The notes beneath the pieces were generated by a model, which worked only from the letters and a program-made list of their open reading frames with translations, was not told the origin of the DNA and did no database searches. From VAZQ01 sp036557705 (GTDB taxonomy: Bacteria > Pseudomonadota > Alphaproteobacteria > Rhizobiales > Xanthobacteraceae): a stretch of 64,000 bases of DNA. The first letter of the stretch is position 1, and every line of letters begins with the position of its first letter. Positions 8,234 through 17,002 of this stretch are shown here, piece after piece. The stretch is taken from assembly GCA_036557705.1 (NCBI GenBank), contig DATBHB010000066.1, positions 1-64,000 of the forward strand, written 5' to 3'. The position numbers were made by a program, and so were the translations under genes.

Positions 8234-9496
8234 ATGCACAGCCCCACATCCCCCGACCGATTCGCAAGCTCCCGGACGACGCATGACCTGCGAAACCCAG
8301 GCTTGATCGTGGTGTGCGGCTGTCTCATCGCGATGATCAGCTTCGGGCCGCGCTCGGCGCTCGGCAATTTTCTACGCCCCATGTCGGTCGAGAACGGCTG
8401 GGACCGTGAAGTCTTCGCGCTCGCGGTCGCTCTGCAAACCCTGCTCTATGGCGCCATGCAGCCCTTTGCCGGCGCGCTCGCCGACCGGTTCGGGACGCTC
8501 TACGTCATCCTCGTCAGCGTGCTCGCTTATGCGCTCGGCCTATTTCTGATGGCGTATGCCGACACGCCCGGCATGCTTTATTTTTCGAATGGCGTGCTGA
8601 TCGGGTTCGGCCTGTCGGGGTGCTCGTTCAATCTCATCATCTCCTCGTTCGCCAAACAATTGCCCGACCGCTGGCGCTCGACCGCCTTCGGTGCGGGCAC
8701 CGCGGCCGGCTCCTTCGGCCAATTCCTGTTCTCGCCGCTCGGCGTTTCGCTGATCGACCATTTCGGCTGGCGCGCCGCGCTCGAAATCTTCGCTGGGCTT
8801 CTGCTGCTGATCCTGCCGCTGGCCTTTGTGGTCGGGACACGAGGAATGGGCGGGCCTTCCACGGCCTCGAGCCTGGCGCAGACGCAGACCTATCGTCAGG
8901 CGCTGGCGGAGGCGCTCGCGCACCGCTCCTACATCCTCCTGGTGCTGGGATTCTTCACCTGCGGGTTCCAGCTCGGTTTCGTGACCGTGCACCTTCCGGC
9001 CTATCTCGTGGACCGCGGGCTTTCGGCCGAAATCGGGGGCTGGACGCTGGGCGTCATCGGCTTCTTCAACATCGTCGGCGCGATGTTGTCCGGCTGGCTC
9101 GGCGGGCGCATGCCCAAGCGCTACATTCTCTCGTCCATTTATTTCATCCGCGCGCTGGCGATCGTCTTCCTTATTACGCTGCCGCCGAGCCCGGTGGTCA
9201 CGCTGATCTATGGAGCCGTCACCGGCCTCCTGTGGCTCTCCTCCGTGCCGCCGACTTCTGGGCTTGTTGCGCTGATGTTTGGCACACGCTGGCTCGCCAT
9301 GCTGTTCGGCATCGCGTTCTTCAGCCATCAGGTTGGCGGCTTCCTCGGCGTCTGGCTCGGCGGGCTCCTGTTCGACCGCACCGGCTCCTATGACGCCGTC
9401 TGGTGGCTCGGGGTGCTGTTTGGCGTGATCTCCGCGATCATCAATTTGCCGATCGTCGAAAAGCCGGTGCCGCGCCTCGCCACGGCGCCGGCCTAG
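8234..9496 (+). CDS. Major facilitator superfamily transporter
   Basis: A 420-residue integral membrane protein with about 12 hydrophobic segments. After TM2 it has the MFS loop signature GALADRFGTLYV, and a second-half equivalent GGRMPKRYIL. The domain begins NPGLIVVCGCLIAMISFGPRSALG. This arrangement resembles monocarboxylate/oxalate-formate type carriers, but the substrate is not evident. The ATG at 8234 is chosen because the domain begins soon after; the ribosome binding site is weak and the frame is open to 8024. A family B repeat follows the stop. Confidence 0.85.
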   Translation: MHSPTSPDRFASSRTTHDLRNPGLIVVCGCLIAMISFGPRSALGNFLRPMSVENGWDREVFALAVALQTLLYGAMQPFAGALADRFGTLYVILVSVLAYALGLFLMAYADTPGMLYFSNGVLIGFGLSGCSFNLIISSFAKQLPDRWRSTAFGAGTAAGSFGQFLFSPLGVSLIDHFGWRAALEIFAGLLLLILPLAFVVGTRGMGGPSTASSLAQTQTYRQALAEALAHRSYILLVLGFFTCGFQLGFVTVHLPAYLVDRGLSAEIGGWTLGVIGFFNIVGAMLSGWLGGRMPKRYILSSIYFIRALAIVFLITLPPSPVVTLIYGAVTGLLWLSSVPPTSGLVALMFGTRWLAMLFGIAFFSHQVGGFLGVWLGGLLFDRTGSYDAVWWLGVLFGVISAIINLPIVEKPVPRLATAPA

Positions 9497-9501
9497 GCTC
9501 C

Positions 9502-9640
9502 GTAGCCCGGATTGCGGGATCGCGCCCGCTACGTCCGACGGCAAACACGCCTCGCGAGCGCGATCGCGCAATCCGGGTCTCGTGGGGCCTCGATCCCGGA
9601 TTGGAGCTTGCGCTGAGGCGCAAGCTCCAATCCGGGCTAC
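9502..9640. repeat. Palindromic repeat, family B copy 2
   Basis: Starts GTAGCCCGGATTGCGG and ends CCAATCCGGGCTAC. The second hairpin has the stem CCCGGATTGGAGCTTGCGC with its complement. It differs from the copy at 2516-2556, yet both arms change together. The right arm ends 20 bases before the acuI start codon. Confidence 0.9.
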
Positions 9641-9660
9641 AGCAACCCAAGGAGAATCGC

Positions 9661-10647
9661 ATGGCCACCTTCAAGGCGATCGTCATCGACAAGAGCGACG
9701 GCGGGCAAAATGTCAGGCTTGCCGCTTTCGATGAGAAAAACCTCATGGACGGCGATGTCACCGTCCGTGTCGAGTGGTCGACCCTCAATTACAAGGATGG
9801 GCTCGCAATCACCGGAAAGGCGCCGGTGGTGCGGCGCTGGCCGATGATCGCAGGTGTCGACTTTGCCGGTACCATCGAGAATTCAACCAACCCGGAATGG
9901 AAGCCTGGCGACAGGGTCATCCTTAACGGCTGGGGCCTCGGCGAAACGCATCTCGGCGCCTATGCCGAGAAGGCGCGGGTCAAAGGCGAATGGCTGGTGC
10001 GGCTGCCCGCGAGCATGAGCGCGCGCAACGCCATGGCGATCGGCACTGCTGGCTATACGGCCATGCTCGCCGTCATGGCGATCGAGCGTCACGGGATAGA
10101 GCCGGCGAACGCCCCGGTGGTGGTGACCGGCGCCGCAGGCGGCCTCGGCTCGGTTGCAGTGGCAATCCTCGCGCAACTAGGATTTGCGGTCACCGCTTCG
10201 ACCGGCCGAACGGCCGAGGCCGATTACCTCAAGCGGCTCGGCGCTGTTGAAATAATCGAACGCAAGGAACTTACCGGCCAAGTGCGCCCACTCGCCAAGG
10301 AGCGCTGGGCCGCCGGAATCGACAGCGTCGGCTCAACCACGCTCGCCAATGTGCTCTCGATGATCCGCTACCGCGGCGCGGTAGCGGCCTGCGGTCTCGC
10401 TGGCGGTATGGATTTGCCGACCACGGTTGCGCCTTTCATTCTGCGCGGCGTGGCGCTGCTCGGCATCGACTCGGTCTACCGACCGCGCAACGACCGCGAA
10501 GAGGCGTGGCGCCGGCTCGAATTCGGCCTCGCTCGCGCCAAACTTGCAGAGATGATTACCGAGATCGGCCTTCCTGATGTCATTGAGGCCGGCCGGCAGA
10601 TCGTCGAAGGCAAGGTCCGCGGCCGCATCGTCGTCCGGATCGCCTGA
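9661..10647 (+). CDS. acuI: Acrylyl-CoA reductase / YhdH-type quinone oxidoreductase
   Basis: A 328-residue zinc-free medium-chain reductase. Diagnostic pieces are STLNYKDGLAITG, MIAGVDFAGTIE, the long NGWGLGETHLGAYAEKARV loop and the nucleotide site TGAAGGLGSVAVAI. The AcuI/YhdH group reduces acrylyl-CoA to propionyl-CoA with NADPH and protects against reactive acrylyl-CoA. AAGGAG at 9649-9654 sets the start. It stands between an MFS carrier and a small exported protein, so no operon clue to the physiological acid exists. Confidence 0.88.
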   Translation: MATFKAIVIDKSDGGQNVRLAAFDEKNLMDGDVTVRVEWSTLNYKDGLAITGKAPVVRRWPMIAGVDFAGTIENSTNPEWKPGDRVILNGWGLGETHLGAYAEKARVKGEWLVRLPASMSARNAMAIGTAGYTAMLAVMAIERHGIEPANAPVVVTGAAGGLGSVAVAILAQLGFAVTASTGRTAEADYLKRLGAVEIIERKELTGQVRPLAKERWAAGIDSVGSTTLANVLSMIRYRGAVAACGLAGGMDLPTTVAPFILRGVALLGIDSVYRPRNDREEAWRRLEFGLARAKLAEMITEIGLPDVIEAGRQIVEGKVRGRIVVRIA

Positions 10648-10750
10648 CGACGTTCAGAATTTGGCGACAAAGCTGCGGCATGCTGGGGTTCGGTTAACCT
10701 TACAGAGTCATTAATTCGACAATGCGAGCGTGTTCGAGTAAGGGGGTCAC

Positions 10751-11224
10751 ATGTCTGTACGCATTGCGTTTGGCGTCGCTCTCCTGTTCACCGCGGGCGC
10801 CGCGGCTGCCGAGCCGATGAATGCCGAAACCGCACGGCGTTTCGTGATCGGCAAGATGTTTTCGTATACCTGTTTCGACGGTACCCACGGCAGCGGTCGC
10901 ATTTTCAGCGACGGCTCGGTCTCCGGCACGGTCCAATTCCGCGGCCGCGGCCCCACCCGCTATGCGACGCTGCCGCCGGGCACGATTCGGGTCAAAGGCG
11001 AGTCGATCTGCGCGTCAGTGCGCGGCATCCCGATCGAGCCCTGCTTCGAGCTGAGCAAGACCAGCGCGCAAAGCTTCCGCGGCTCGGTATCGGGCTTGAG
11101 CTTTGCCTATTGCGACTTCACGCGGCGGCCGACTCCAAGCGTCGTGCGCACGACCTGGCATCTGCGGGGTTCGCAGCCGCTTTCCCTCGATCCCGCAACG
11201 GTCCCAGCACAATCGGCAGAGTGA
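10751..11224 (+). CDS. Small exported protein of unknown function
   Basis: A 157-residue protein with a signal peptide cleaved near AAAAEP (about residue 20). The mature part opens with MNAETARRFVIGKMFSYTCFDGTHG and contains five Cys (TCFDG, ESICAS, EPCFEL, YCDFT), fitting a disulphide-bonded periplasmic domain. Similar proteins are frequent in Bradyrhizobium relatives, without assigned function. AAGGGGG stands just before the ATG. Confidence 0.75.
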   Translation: MSVRIAFGVALLFTAGAAAAEPMNAETARRFVIGKMFSYTCFDGTHGSGRIFSDGSVSGTVQFRGRGPTRYATLPPGTIRVKGESICASVRGIPIEPCFELSKTSAQSFRGSVSGLSFAYCDFTRRPTPSVVRTTWHLRGSQPLSLDPATVPAQSAE

Positions 11225-11370
11225 CGCCTCTACAACGCATCGCACTACCGGCGTTTCGTTTGCGTTCGGGCCGTAATCGCCGCACAAAGATCAAATTGGC
11301 ATCACAAGGCGGACAAATTGCTCGCGGAGCTTAACACTGTGCGGATGCTTATCATTTAGCCGCGTGCTGC

Positions 11371-11486
11371 ACCCTCGGGCGAAGTCCGAGGGGCGGGCTT
11401 GTTGGGGGAAAGCACGTCTTTCTTTCGCGGCACAGGGGGGAAGACGTGGATGGCCGGAGCAACATACCCGGATCGAATCCGGGTCG
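11371..11486. repeat. Cluster of three hairpins before ybjN
   Basis: Three consecutive stems: CCCTCGG...CCGAGGG (around 11371-11392), CACGTCTT...AAGACGTG (around 11421-11455) and ACCCGGAT-CGA-ATCCGGGT (around 11466-11484). The last lies within a GTGGATGGCCGG...GGTCATGAC frame that looks like a decayed palindromic repeat. It could instead be a structured leader of the 11513 gene. Coordinates of the stems are approximate. Confidence 0.5.
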
Positions 11487-11512
11487 GTCATGACACAGTA
11501 TGTATTGCGTAG

Positions 11513-12013
11513 ATGAGTCTCATCGAAATCGCAGAAAGAAGGCGCGCTAATCCGCTCGAAGTCATCGAGCATATGGCCGCCACCAATGACTGGTCCTTCG
11601 AGCGTCCGAACGACGACGAGATTGCAATTCTTGTCCGCGGCAAGTGGACCGATTACCGCATCTCGTTTACCTGGATGGCCGACATCGAGGCGTTGCACCT
11701 CGCCTGCGCCTTCGAATGCAAGGTGCCGGACCATTGCCGCGCCGAGGTGCTCAAGCTCCTCTCGATGATCAACGAGCGCATGTGGGTCGGCCATTTCGAT
11801 CTTTGGTTCGAGGACGGTCTCGTGATGTATCGTCACGCGCTGGTGCTCACGGGTGGGCTTGCTGCTTCCGCAGGCCAGTGCGAGAGCCTGCTCTCGACCG
11901 CGCTCGACGGCTGCGAGTGTTACTATCCGGCGTTCCAGTTTGTGGTCTGGGCCGGCAAAACCGCGCGCGATGCGCTGGACGCCGCGACGTTCGAAACTTC
12001 CGGCCACGCGTAA
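11513..12013 (+). CDS. YbjN domain protein
   Basis: A 166-residue protein of the YbjN family (type III secretion chaperone-like fold). Typical pieces are the WSFERPNDDEI opening, INERMWVGHFDLW and FEDGLVMYRHALVL. In alphaproteobacteria such proteins are cytosolic and often sit beside proC; their biochemical role is unknown. Its stop is followed 3 bases later by a family A repeat. Confidence 0.85.
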   Translation: MSLIEIAERRRANPLEVIEHMAATNDWSFERPNDDEIAILVRGKWTDYRISFTWMADIEALHLACAFECKVPDHCRAEVLKLLSMINERMWVGHFDLWFEDGLVMYRHALVLTGGLAASAGQCESLLSTALDGCECYYPAFQFVVWAGKTARDALDAATFETSGHA

Positions 12014-12016
12014 GCT

Positions 12017-12169
12017 GTAGAGTGGGCAAAGGCGCACGCGCCTTGGCGCGTGCCATAGCCCGTCGACCGACGGGCGTAAACGCCCTTATTGCCCACGGGT
12101 CACGCGCCGTGGAAGCGACCGCGTGGGCACGGCATCGCGCGCAAGCGCGCGATGCCGTGCCCACCCTAC
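12017..12169. repeat. Modular palindrome, family A copy 1
   Basis: Outer ends are GTAGAGTGGGCAAAGGCGC and CCGTGCCCACCCTAC. The right half is a perfect 19-bp stem, 12123-12141 against 12146-12164, with loop CAAG. The terminal CTAC supplies the TAG stop of the glycosyltransferase gene on the minus strand (12166-12168). Confidence 0.92.
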
Positions 12170-13119
12170 GATCCCGGCGCGCGCTGCGAGAGGTAAGCGA
12201 TGAGCTTCGCCTCGCGCCGTCCTCTGGTAACCGTGTCGAGCACAAGCCCGGCGACGACCGAAAGCGAGGCGAGAAGCATGAGCCCGGTCGAAAGGACGGC
12301 GGTCGGAAGACGCGGCACGATCCCTTGCTCAAGGTAGGTCACCAGGATCGGGACGGCGAGCACGATCGACACAGCCGCGAAGGCAAGCCCGAGCGCGGAG
12401 AAAAAGGCGAGCGGCCGCTCCGAGCGGTAGAGCGAGACGATCGTCATCAGGATGCGCACGCCGTCGCGCCAGGTGCTCAATTTCGAGACTGAGCCCTGCG
12501 GCCGCGCGTAGTAACGCGTCGCTATTTCGGCGACCGGCAGTTCAAGTTCCAGCGCGTGCACGGTCAGCTCGGTCTCGATCTCGAAACCGCGCGAGAGCAC
12601 TGGAAAAGATTTGACGAAGCGCCGCGAGAACACGCGATAGCCGGAAAGAATGTCGGTAAAGCGCGATTTAAACACCGCGCCGAGGAAGGCGGTCAGCAGC
12701 CGGTTTCCGATGCGATGGCCTGGGCGATAGGCCTCCTTCACCTCCTCGACGCGCGCCCCGACCACCATGTCCAGGCGGTCGTCGACGATGCGCGCAATCA
12801 TCGCCCGCGCGCTCGATGCGTCATAGGTAGCATCGCCGTCGACGAGCACGTAGATATCGGCATCGATATCGGCGAACATCCGGCGCACCACATTGCCTTT
12901 GCCTTGATGGCGCTCGCGGCGCACGAGCGCGCCGGCAGCTCGCGCCACCTCGATGCTGCCGTCTGTTGAATTGTTGTCGTAGACATAGAGCGTCGCCTCG
13001 GGAAGCGCAGCGCGGAAATCGGCAATGGTCTTGCCGATCGCCGCTTCCTCATTGAAGCAGGGAATGAGCACGGCCACGCGGTCCGCGGCGCAACATGTAC
13101 TAACTCTCTCCTGCTTCAT
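12166..13119 (-). CDS. Membrane-anchored family 2 glycosyltransferase
   Basis: A 317-residue protein with a GT-A domain (residues 12-220). It opens VAVLIPCFNEEAAIGKTI; YDNNSTDGS and LVDGDATYD supply the sugar-nucleotide and metal-binding acids. Two hydrophobic helices near the C-terminus (SALGLAFAAVSIVLAVPILV and LMLLASLSVVAGLVLD) place it in the membrane, as in DPM1/GtrB-type enzymes that load polyprenyl phosphate. The ATG at 13119 is preferred over a TTG upstream. The TAG stop comes from the neighbouring family A repeat, so the last residues may be secondary. Confidence 0.88.
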   Translation of the reverse strand: MKQERVSTCCAADRVAVLIPCFNEEAAIGKTIADFRAALPEATLYVYDNNSTDGSIEVARAAGALVRRERHQGKGNVVRRMFADIDADIYVLVDGDATYDASSARAMIARIVDDRLDMVVGARVEEVKEAYRPGHRIGNRLLTAFLGAVFKSRFTDILSGYRVFSRRFVKSFPVLSRGFEIETELTVHALELELPVAEIATRYYARPQGSVSKLSTWRDGVRILMTIVSLYRSERPLAFFSALGLAFAAVSIVLAVPILVTYLEQGIVPRLPTAVLSTGLMLLASLSVVAGLVLDTVTRGRREAKLIAYLSQRAPGS

Positions 13120-13269
13120 TACGTTGCTCTTGTTGCTCTTTGGCAAAAATTCACATCGGAGGTCCGTGGATCAATGAGTCTTTTCTGTGGGAGTGTTGCA
13201 CAAAAGGTACAGCCTTCGCCTAACCTCGCTGTTACAAATCCCACTCTTATCCTAATTGGGGGGTTACCA

Positions 13270-14355
13270 ATGCGAAAGCTTTCTCTCGTCGGTCTGGCCG
13301 GCCTTGCGCTCCTCGCGGCTGGCTCAGCGAATGCAGCCGATATCGCGGCAAGACCAATCCTAAAGGCCCCGCCGCCGCCTCCGCCGGCATATAACTGGAG
13401 CGGCTTCTATGTCGGTGGCCATATTGGCGGCGGTTGGGCACGCCAAGCGTGGGAGGAGGAGACCAAGTTTGGAAATGGCTTCGGGGATGTTTGCCACTTC
13501 CTCGAACTGGACGGCGGCGAGCCCGGGCCCTCCACACCAGAAGATCCGGGTGCGATCGCCATCTGCCCGTTCGATGCGTTGGCCAATGCGCCCGGATCGG
13601 GATTTGGCCAAAACGGTTCCGTGGGGTCGCACAACGCGATCGGGTTCCTTGGCGGTGTCCAGGCAGGCTTCAACTGGCAGCAGCCGGGCAGTCACTGGGT
13701 TCTCGGCGTCGAGGGGCAGTTCAGCTGGTCGGATCTGAAGGGCGACCACCAGAACAGCATATCCGGTGCTTCCGTAGAGGAATTCGGATGCTGCATTGGC
13801 CCTATCCCGATCCTTACGATCAATACTCAAGGCACGATCAATGATCGATTCTTCAGCAATGTCAGGGATGTCGCCACCATTGCGGGCCGGATCGGCATCA
13901 CCTCGGACTTCCTTGATCGGACGCTGTTCTACGTCAAGGGCGGCGGCGCCTACGCCCGAAACAATTACAATGTTACCAGCCAGTTCAGCGCAAGTTCCTG
14001 CGGCATCATCCTCGTATTCGCACTGCCATGCGACGCCACGAATGGCAGCGGCTCATGGAGCGGCAACGATAATCGCTGGGGCTGGATGGTGGGCGCCGGT
14101 CTCGAATTTGGGCTGTTCGGCAACTGGTCGGCCAAGATCGAGTACGATTACCTCGGCTTAGGTCATCGAGACGTGACGCTCAACGGCGGTCTAACGGCAA
14201 ACTGCACCGGGCTCATCTGCGGGATTGATCAGACGCAGAAGCTCAACTTTGCTCGAATCTTCAGGATCGACGAGAACATCCAGCTGGTCAAAGTTGGCCT
14301 GAACTATCGGTTCGACTGGGGCTCGCCGGTAGGGCCGGTTTCGGCGGGTTACTGA
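13270..14355 (+). CDS. Outer-membrane beta-barrel protein (Omp25/Omp31 type)
   Basis: A 361-residue protein with a signal peptide cleaved at SANA-AD (about residue 23), then a proline-rich linker and the barrel opening YNWSGFYVGGHIGGGW. It ends with an aromatic-rich strand, VKVGLNYRFDWG. At 361 residues it is longer than usual Omp25/31 proteins (about 220-280) because of long, Cys-containing loops. The start at 13270 follows a GGGGGG-rich site. A strong terminator follows, so it is monocistronic. Its N-terminal pattern is echoed in the C-terminal barrel fused to the TonB receptor at 57942. Confidence 0.88.
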   Translation: MRKLSLVGLAGLALLAAGSANAADIAARPILKAPPPPPPAYNWSGFYVGGHIGGGWARQAWEEETKFGNGFGDVCHFLELDGGEPGPSTPEDPGAIAICPFDALANAPGSGFGQNGSVGSHNAIGFLGGVQAGFNWQQPGSHWVLGVEGQFSWSDLKGDHQNSISGASVEEFGCCIGPIPILTINTQGTINDRFFSNVRDVATIAGRIGITSDFLDRTLFYVKGGGAYARNNYNVTSQFSASSCGIILVFALPCDATNGSGSWSGNDNRWGWMVGAGLEFGLFGNWSAKIEYDYLGLGHRDVTLNGGLTANCTGLICGIDQTQKLNFARIFRIDENIQLVKVGLNYRFDWGSPVGPVSAGY

Positions 14356-14390
14356 GCCACTCCAACTTACCACTAAGCGATCGTGCGACA

Positions 14391-14421
14391 GGCCCGGAGA
14401 CTTGTGCTCCGGGCCTTTTTA
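14391..14421 (+). terminator. Rho-independent terminator of the outer-membrane protein gene
   Basis: GGCCCGGAG at 14391-14399 pairs with CTCCGGGCC at 14407-14415 and is followed by TTTTT. It lies 36 bases after the stop at 14355. A textbook intrinsic terminator. Confidence 0.93.
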
Positions 14422-14432
14422 TTTGCGCCCTG

Positions 14433-14593
14433 GTAGGGTGGGCAAAATCGCGCCCGGAAAATTCTCCACCCGCAACGGCGGCGGGGCGCGGTTTTGCCCA
14501 CGCGGTCGACTTCTCCAACTCACGACAGCGTGGGCAAAGGCGCGTGACACTGTGCCAAATCTCACGTTTCGGGGGCGCCTTTGCCCACCCTAC
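14433..14593. repeat. Modular palindrome, family A copy 2
   Basis: Two hairpins side by side. The first pairs GTGGGCAAAATCGCG with a GCGCGGTTTTGCCCAC arm (one G-T wobble); the second pairs GTGGGCAAAGGCGC with GCGCCTTTGCCCAC. Outer ends are GTAGGG and CCCTAC. Confidence 0.92.
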
Positions 14594-14631
14594 AACCGAT
14601 GCGATGTTGCTCCGGCATTTAACCGCACTGG

Positions 14632-15654
14632 TCAGCTGGCCCGGCCGAGCGCGCGCATCGTGCGCCGGACGATGTCCGGCGGCGCCGCATACGCCTTGGT
14701 TATGATGTTCAAGATTTTTTGTGCGCCGATCGGCACCACATTGAGTTCCAGCCTTTTCGCCTCATCGATAAAGGCCGGGTCGCGCAGCATCGCGGCAAAT
14801 GCCTGCCGGATTACCGCTAGACGATCGGCCGGCACCCCAGGCGGCGCGACGAAGGGCCGGCCGACCGCAGCACGGGCGAAGAAGAGTTCAAGCGATTGCC
14901 TGTCCTCCGCCGAGCGCGCGGCATCGAGCGCGATTGGAGCATGAACGCGCGGATCGGGGGCAAGCGCTGCTTGCAGGAGCACGTTGATCTCGCCGCGGCG
15001 TGCCAGATTGCCCCGCATGAGCGAATCGTAGGCGAGACAGATTCCCTGCACTTCGCCCCGCTCGATCGCGAGTTGGATCTCGTTCGAGCCGCGATAACCC
15101 TTCACCAGCCTGAATTTCATTCCCAGGAGCGCCGAGAGAAATTCCGGATAAACGGCCGTGTCGGCGCCCGAACCGGTACCGCCGACGGTCAATTCGCGCG
15201 TGTAGAGATCATCCATCGACTTTACCGGCGCGTCCTTGTGCGCGGCGCAGACCGTCGTGTCGCGGCCTGGACTGCCGATGTAATTCATCTGGAGGGGATC
15301 GAATTGGGTGCCCTGGCCGCCGAGCAGCGGCTCGAACGGTATGCCGCGGTTGATCATCCCGATTGCGGTGCCGTCCTTCGGAGCAGTGTTGTAGATCCGG
15401 TTGGCGACGAGAAGCCCGCCGGAGCCGGGGGCATTCTGCGCCACCACGGCGGGATTGCCGGGAAGGTGAGCAGTGAGATGACGCGCAACGAGATGTCCCC
15501 AGAGATCGTCCTCGCCGCCCGGTCCGAAGCCGATGAGCAGCGCAATCTGTTTGCCTTTGAAAAATTCCGCTGGAGTTTGGGCAGATGCCGACGCAATGCC
15601 GAACAACAGCAGCAGCGCCGAAGCTAGGCTGGGTAATTTGCAGACCGGTATCAT
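14632..15654 (-). CDS. Bug-type (TTT) periplasmic solute receptor, paralogue 2
   Basis: A 340-residue receptor with a signal segment LASALLLLFGIASASAQ and the subfamily opening TPAEFFKGKQIALLIGFGPGG. It keeps ARHLTAHLPGNP, VVAQNAPGSGG and YNTAPKDGT. The frame is open to 15774 only because it reads through a palindromic repeat; MIPVCK at 15654 gives a normal export signal. It lies downstream of the ornithine cyclodeaminase-like gene on the same strand, separated by the repeat at 15694-15830. Substrate unknown. Confidence 0.87.
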   Translation of the reverse strand: MIPVCKLPSLASALLLLFGIASASAQTPAEFFKGKQIALLIGFGPGGEDDLWGHLVARHLTAHLPGNPAVVAQNAPGSGGLLVANRIYNTAPKDGTAIGMINRGIPFEPLLGGQGTQFDPLQMNYIGSPGRDTTVCAAHKDAPVKSMDDLYTRELTVGGTGSGADTAVYPEFLSALLGMKFRLVKGYRGSNEIQLAIERGEVQGICLAYDSLMRGNLARRGEINVLLQAALAPDPRVHAPIALDAARSAEDRQSLELFFARAAVGRPFVAPPGVPADRLAVIRQAFAAMLRDPAFIDEAKRLELNVVPIGAQKILNIITKAYAAPPDIVRRTMRALGRAS

Positions 15655-15693
15655 TACCGCGAATTCCGCTCCGATCGAATCATCCTCTTGAAT

Positions 15694-15830
15694 GTCATCC
15701 CGGCCAAGCGACCTGCGGGCGAGGCCCGCGGGAAGCGCGAGCCGGGACCCATCGTTCAGCGTGCGCGGAAGCATGGGTCCCGGATCGCCCTCGCCACGAC
15801 CTTCGGTCGGGCTCAGGCGTCCGGGATGAC
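15694..15830. repeat. Palindromic intergenic repeat, family D copy 2
   Basis: Starts GTCATCCCGGCC and ends GTCCGGGATGAC, with inner boxes GAGCCGGGACCCAT and ATGGGTCCCGGAT. It follows the same plan as 950-1086 with changed, still pairing bases. Confidence 0.85.
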
Positions 15831-15865
15831 AGGGAGAGTGTGTGGCACAGCATGAGGAAACATCT

Positions 15866-17002
15866 CTAGTCGCGGATATTCTGCAGGAACCACTCGGTCG
15901 GAATCTCGCGCCCCTTCTTCTGTTTCACCGCCTGCTGGTAGACCCAGCCGCCGACCGAGGAGAACTGGAGGCCCTGGTTGCCGACATTGCGGTAGAACGT
16001 GACCTGGTCGCGGCTGGTGCGTCCCTTGCATTTCCCGGTAACGAGGTCGGCGAAATCCGGCTTGTCGCCGCCCTTGCCGCGATCGGTGAATTCGGGCGAA
16101 TCGCCGCCGAAGCCGGGCTGCGGGTTCTTCTCCGGGATGCGTTTCATCTCCTCGGCGGTCCCGCCGATGAACGCCGCCGGAGAAAGGCCCCGCTCGGCCT
16201 GAAACCGCTCGCTCTGGCGCATCTGCAGGCCGGCCGTGCCCTGACGCACGATGACGTCGAATTTCCCGGCTGCGGCATCGGGCATTTCGCGGCGCCCGAG
16301 ATTGGTGACATGCATGCCCTTCTCGATCCACTCGGCGTCATAGACCGCCGCCATGCTGTCGGTGCACGAGGACAGGATATCGGCGCCGCGCACCGCCTCG
16401 CGCGGCGTATCGACCGCGCGCACTTCGATATTGAGGCGCCGCGACATGTCTTGCGCAAACGCCTCGCGATGCGCCGCGGTGGGGCTGTAGACTTTGCACA
16501 GGCGGATGTCGCGGACGCATTTGAAGGCTTCAAGGAAGGTGCGCGCCATTCCGCCGGAGCCGAGCATGCCCACAACGTGGCTGTCCTCGCGTGAAAGATA
16601 TTTCACGCCGATGCCGGCGCCGCCGCCGACGCGGAAATGCTGGAGCACGCCGTCATTGATGAAGGCGAGTGGCTCGGCGTTGCGCGTCGAGACGAGGAGA
16701 ATGAGCCCGCAATAGGTGCCCGGCTCGCGGCAGTATTTCTCTTCGGTCCAGTTGCCGCTCTTGTCCCTCGGCCAGGTAATGATGTCCGACTTCATGCGGA
16801 TGGCGAAGAAACCGTCGTTGGCGCCTTCCATCGTGCCCCAGCGGAAATAGCCCTCCTCGCGCTCGGCCGGCACGTACATGTCGATGCGCGGCCGGTGAAT
16901 GGCGCCGCCGCTCGGCAATTTCCGGAATGCCTCTTCCTGGACGCGAATGCAGTCGTCCATGGTGAGCAATTCGGAGACCAGTTCGTTATCGATCAGCAGC
17001 AT
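15866..17002 (-). CDS. Ornithine cyclodeaminase / mu-crystallin family protein
   Basis: A 378-residue protein. The N-terminal half has MLLIDNELVSELLTMDDCIRV and FRVGGGAGIGVKYLS. The NAD(P)-binding GxGxxA site is VGMLGSGGMARTFLEAF, followed by a Rossmann-like half with CKVYSPTAAHREAF. Family members deaminate or reduce cyclic imines and amino acids; the exact substrate is open. The family is usually 310-350 residues, so the C-terminal extension (about 60 residues, ending NPQP...QNIRD) is a subgroup feature. The start at 17002 is preferred; the upstream open frame reads a repetitive hairpin region. Confidence 0.82.
   Translation of the reverse strand: MLLIDNELVSELLTMDDCIRVQEEAFRKLPSGGAIHRPRIDMYVPAEREEGYFRWGTMEGANDGFFAIRMKSDIITWPRDKSGNWTEEKYCREPGTYCGLILLVSTRNAEPLAFINDGVLQHFRVGGGAGIGVKYLSREDSHVVGMLGSGGMARTFLEAFKCVRDIRLCKVYSPTAAHREAFAQDMSRRLNIEVRAVDTPREAVRGADILSSCTDSMAAVYDAEWIEKGMHVTNLGRREMPDAAAGKFDVIVRQGTAGLQMRQSERFQAERGLSPAAFIGGTAEEMKRIPEKNPQPGFGGDSPEFTDRGKGGDKPDFADLVTGKCKGRTSRDQVTFYRNVGNQGLQFSSVGGWVYQQAVKQKKGREIPTEWFLQNIRD

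Noticed and set aside
15655..15774. Longer start for the second Bug receptor
   Set aside because: The extension translates a family D repeat and would bury the signal peptide.
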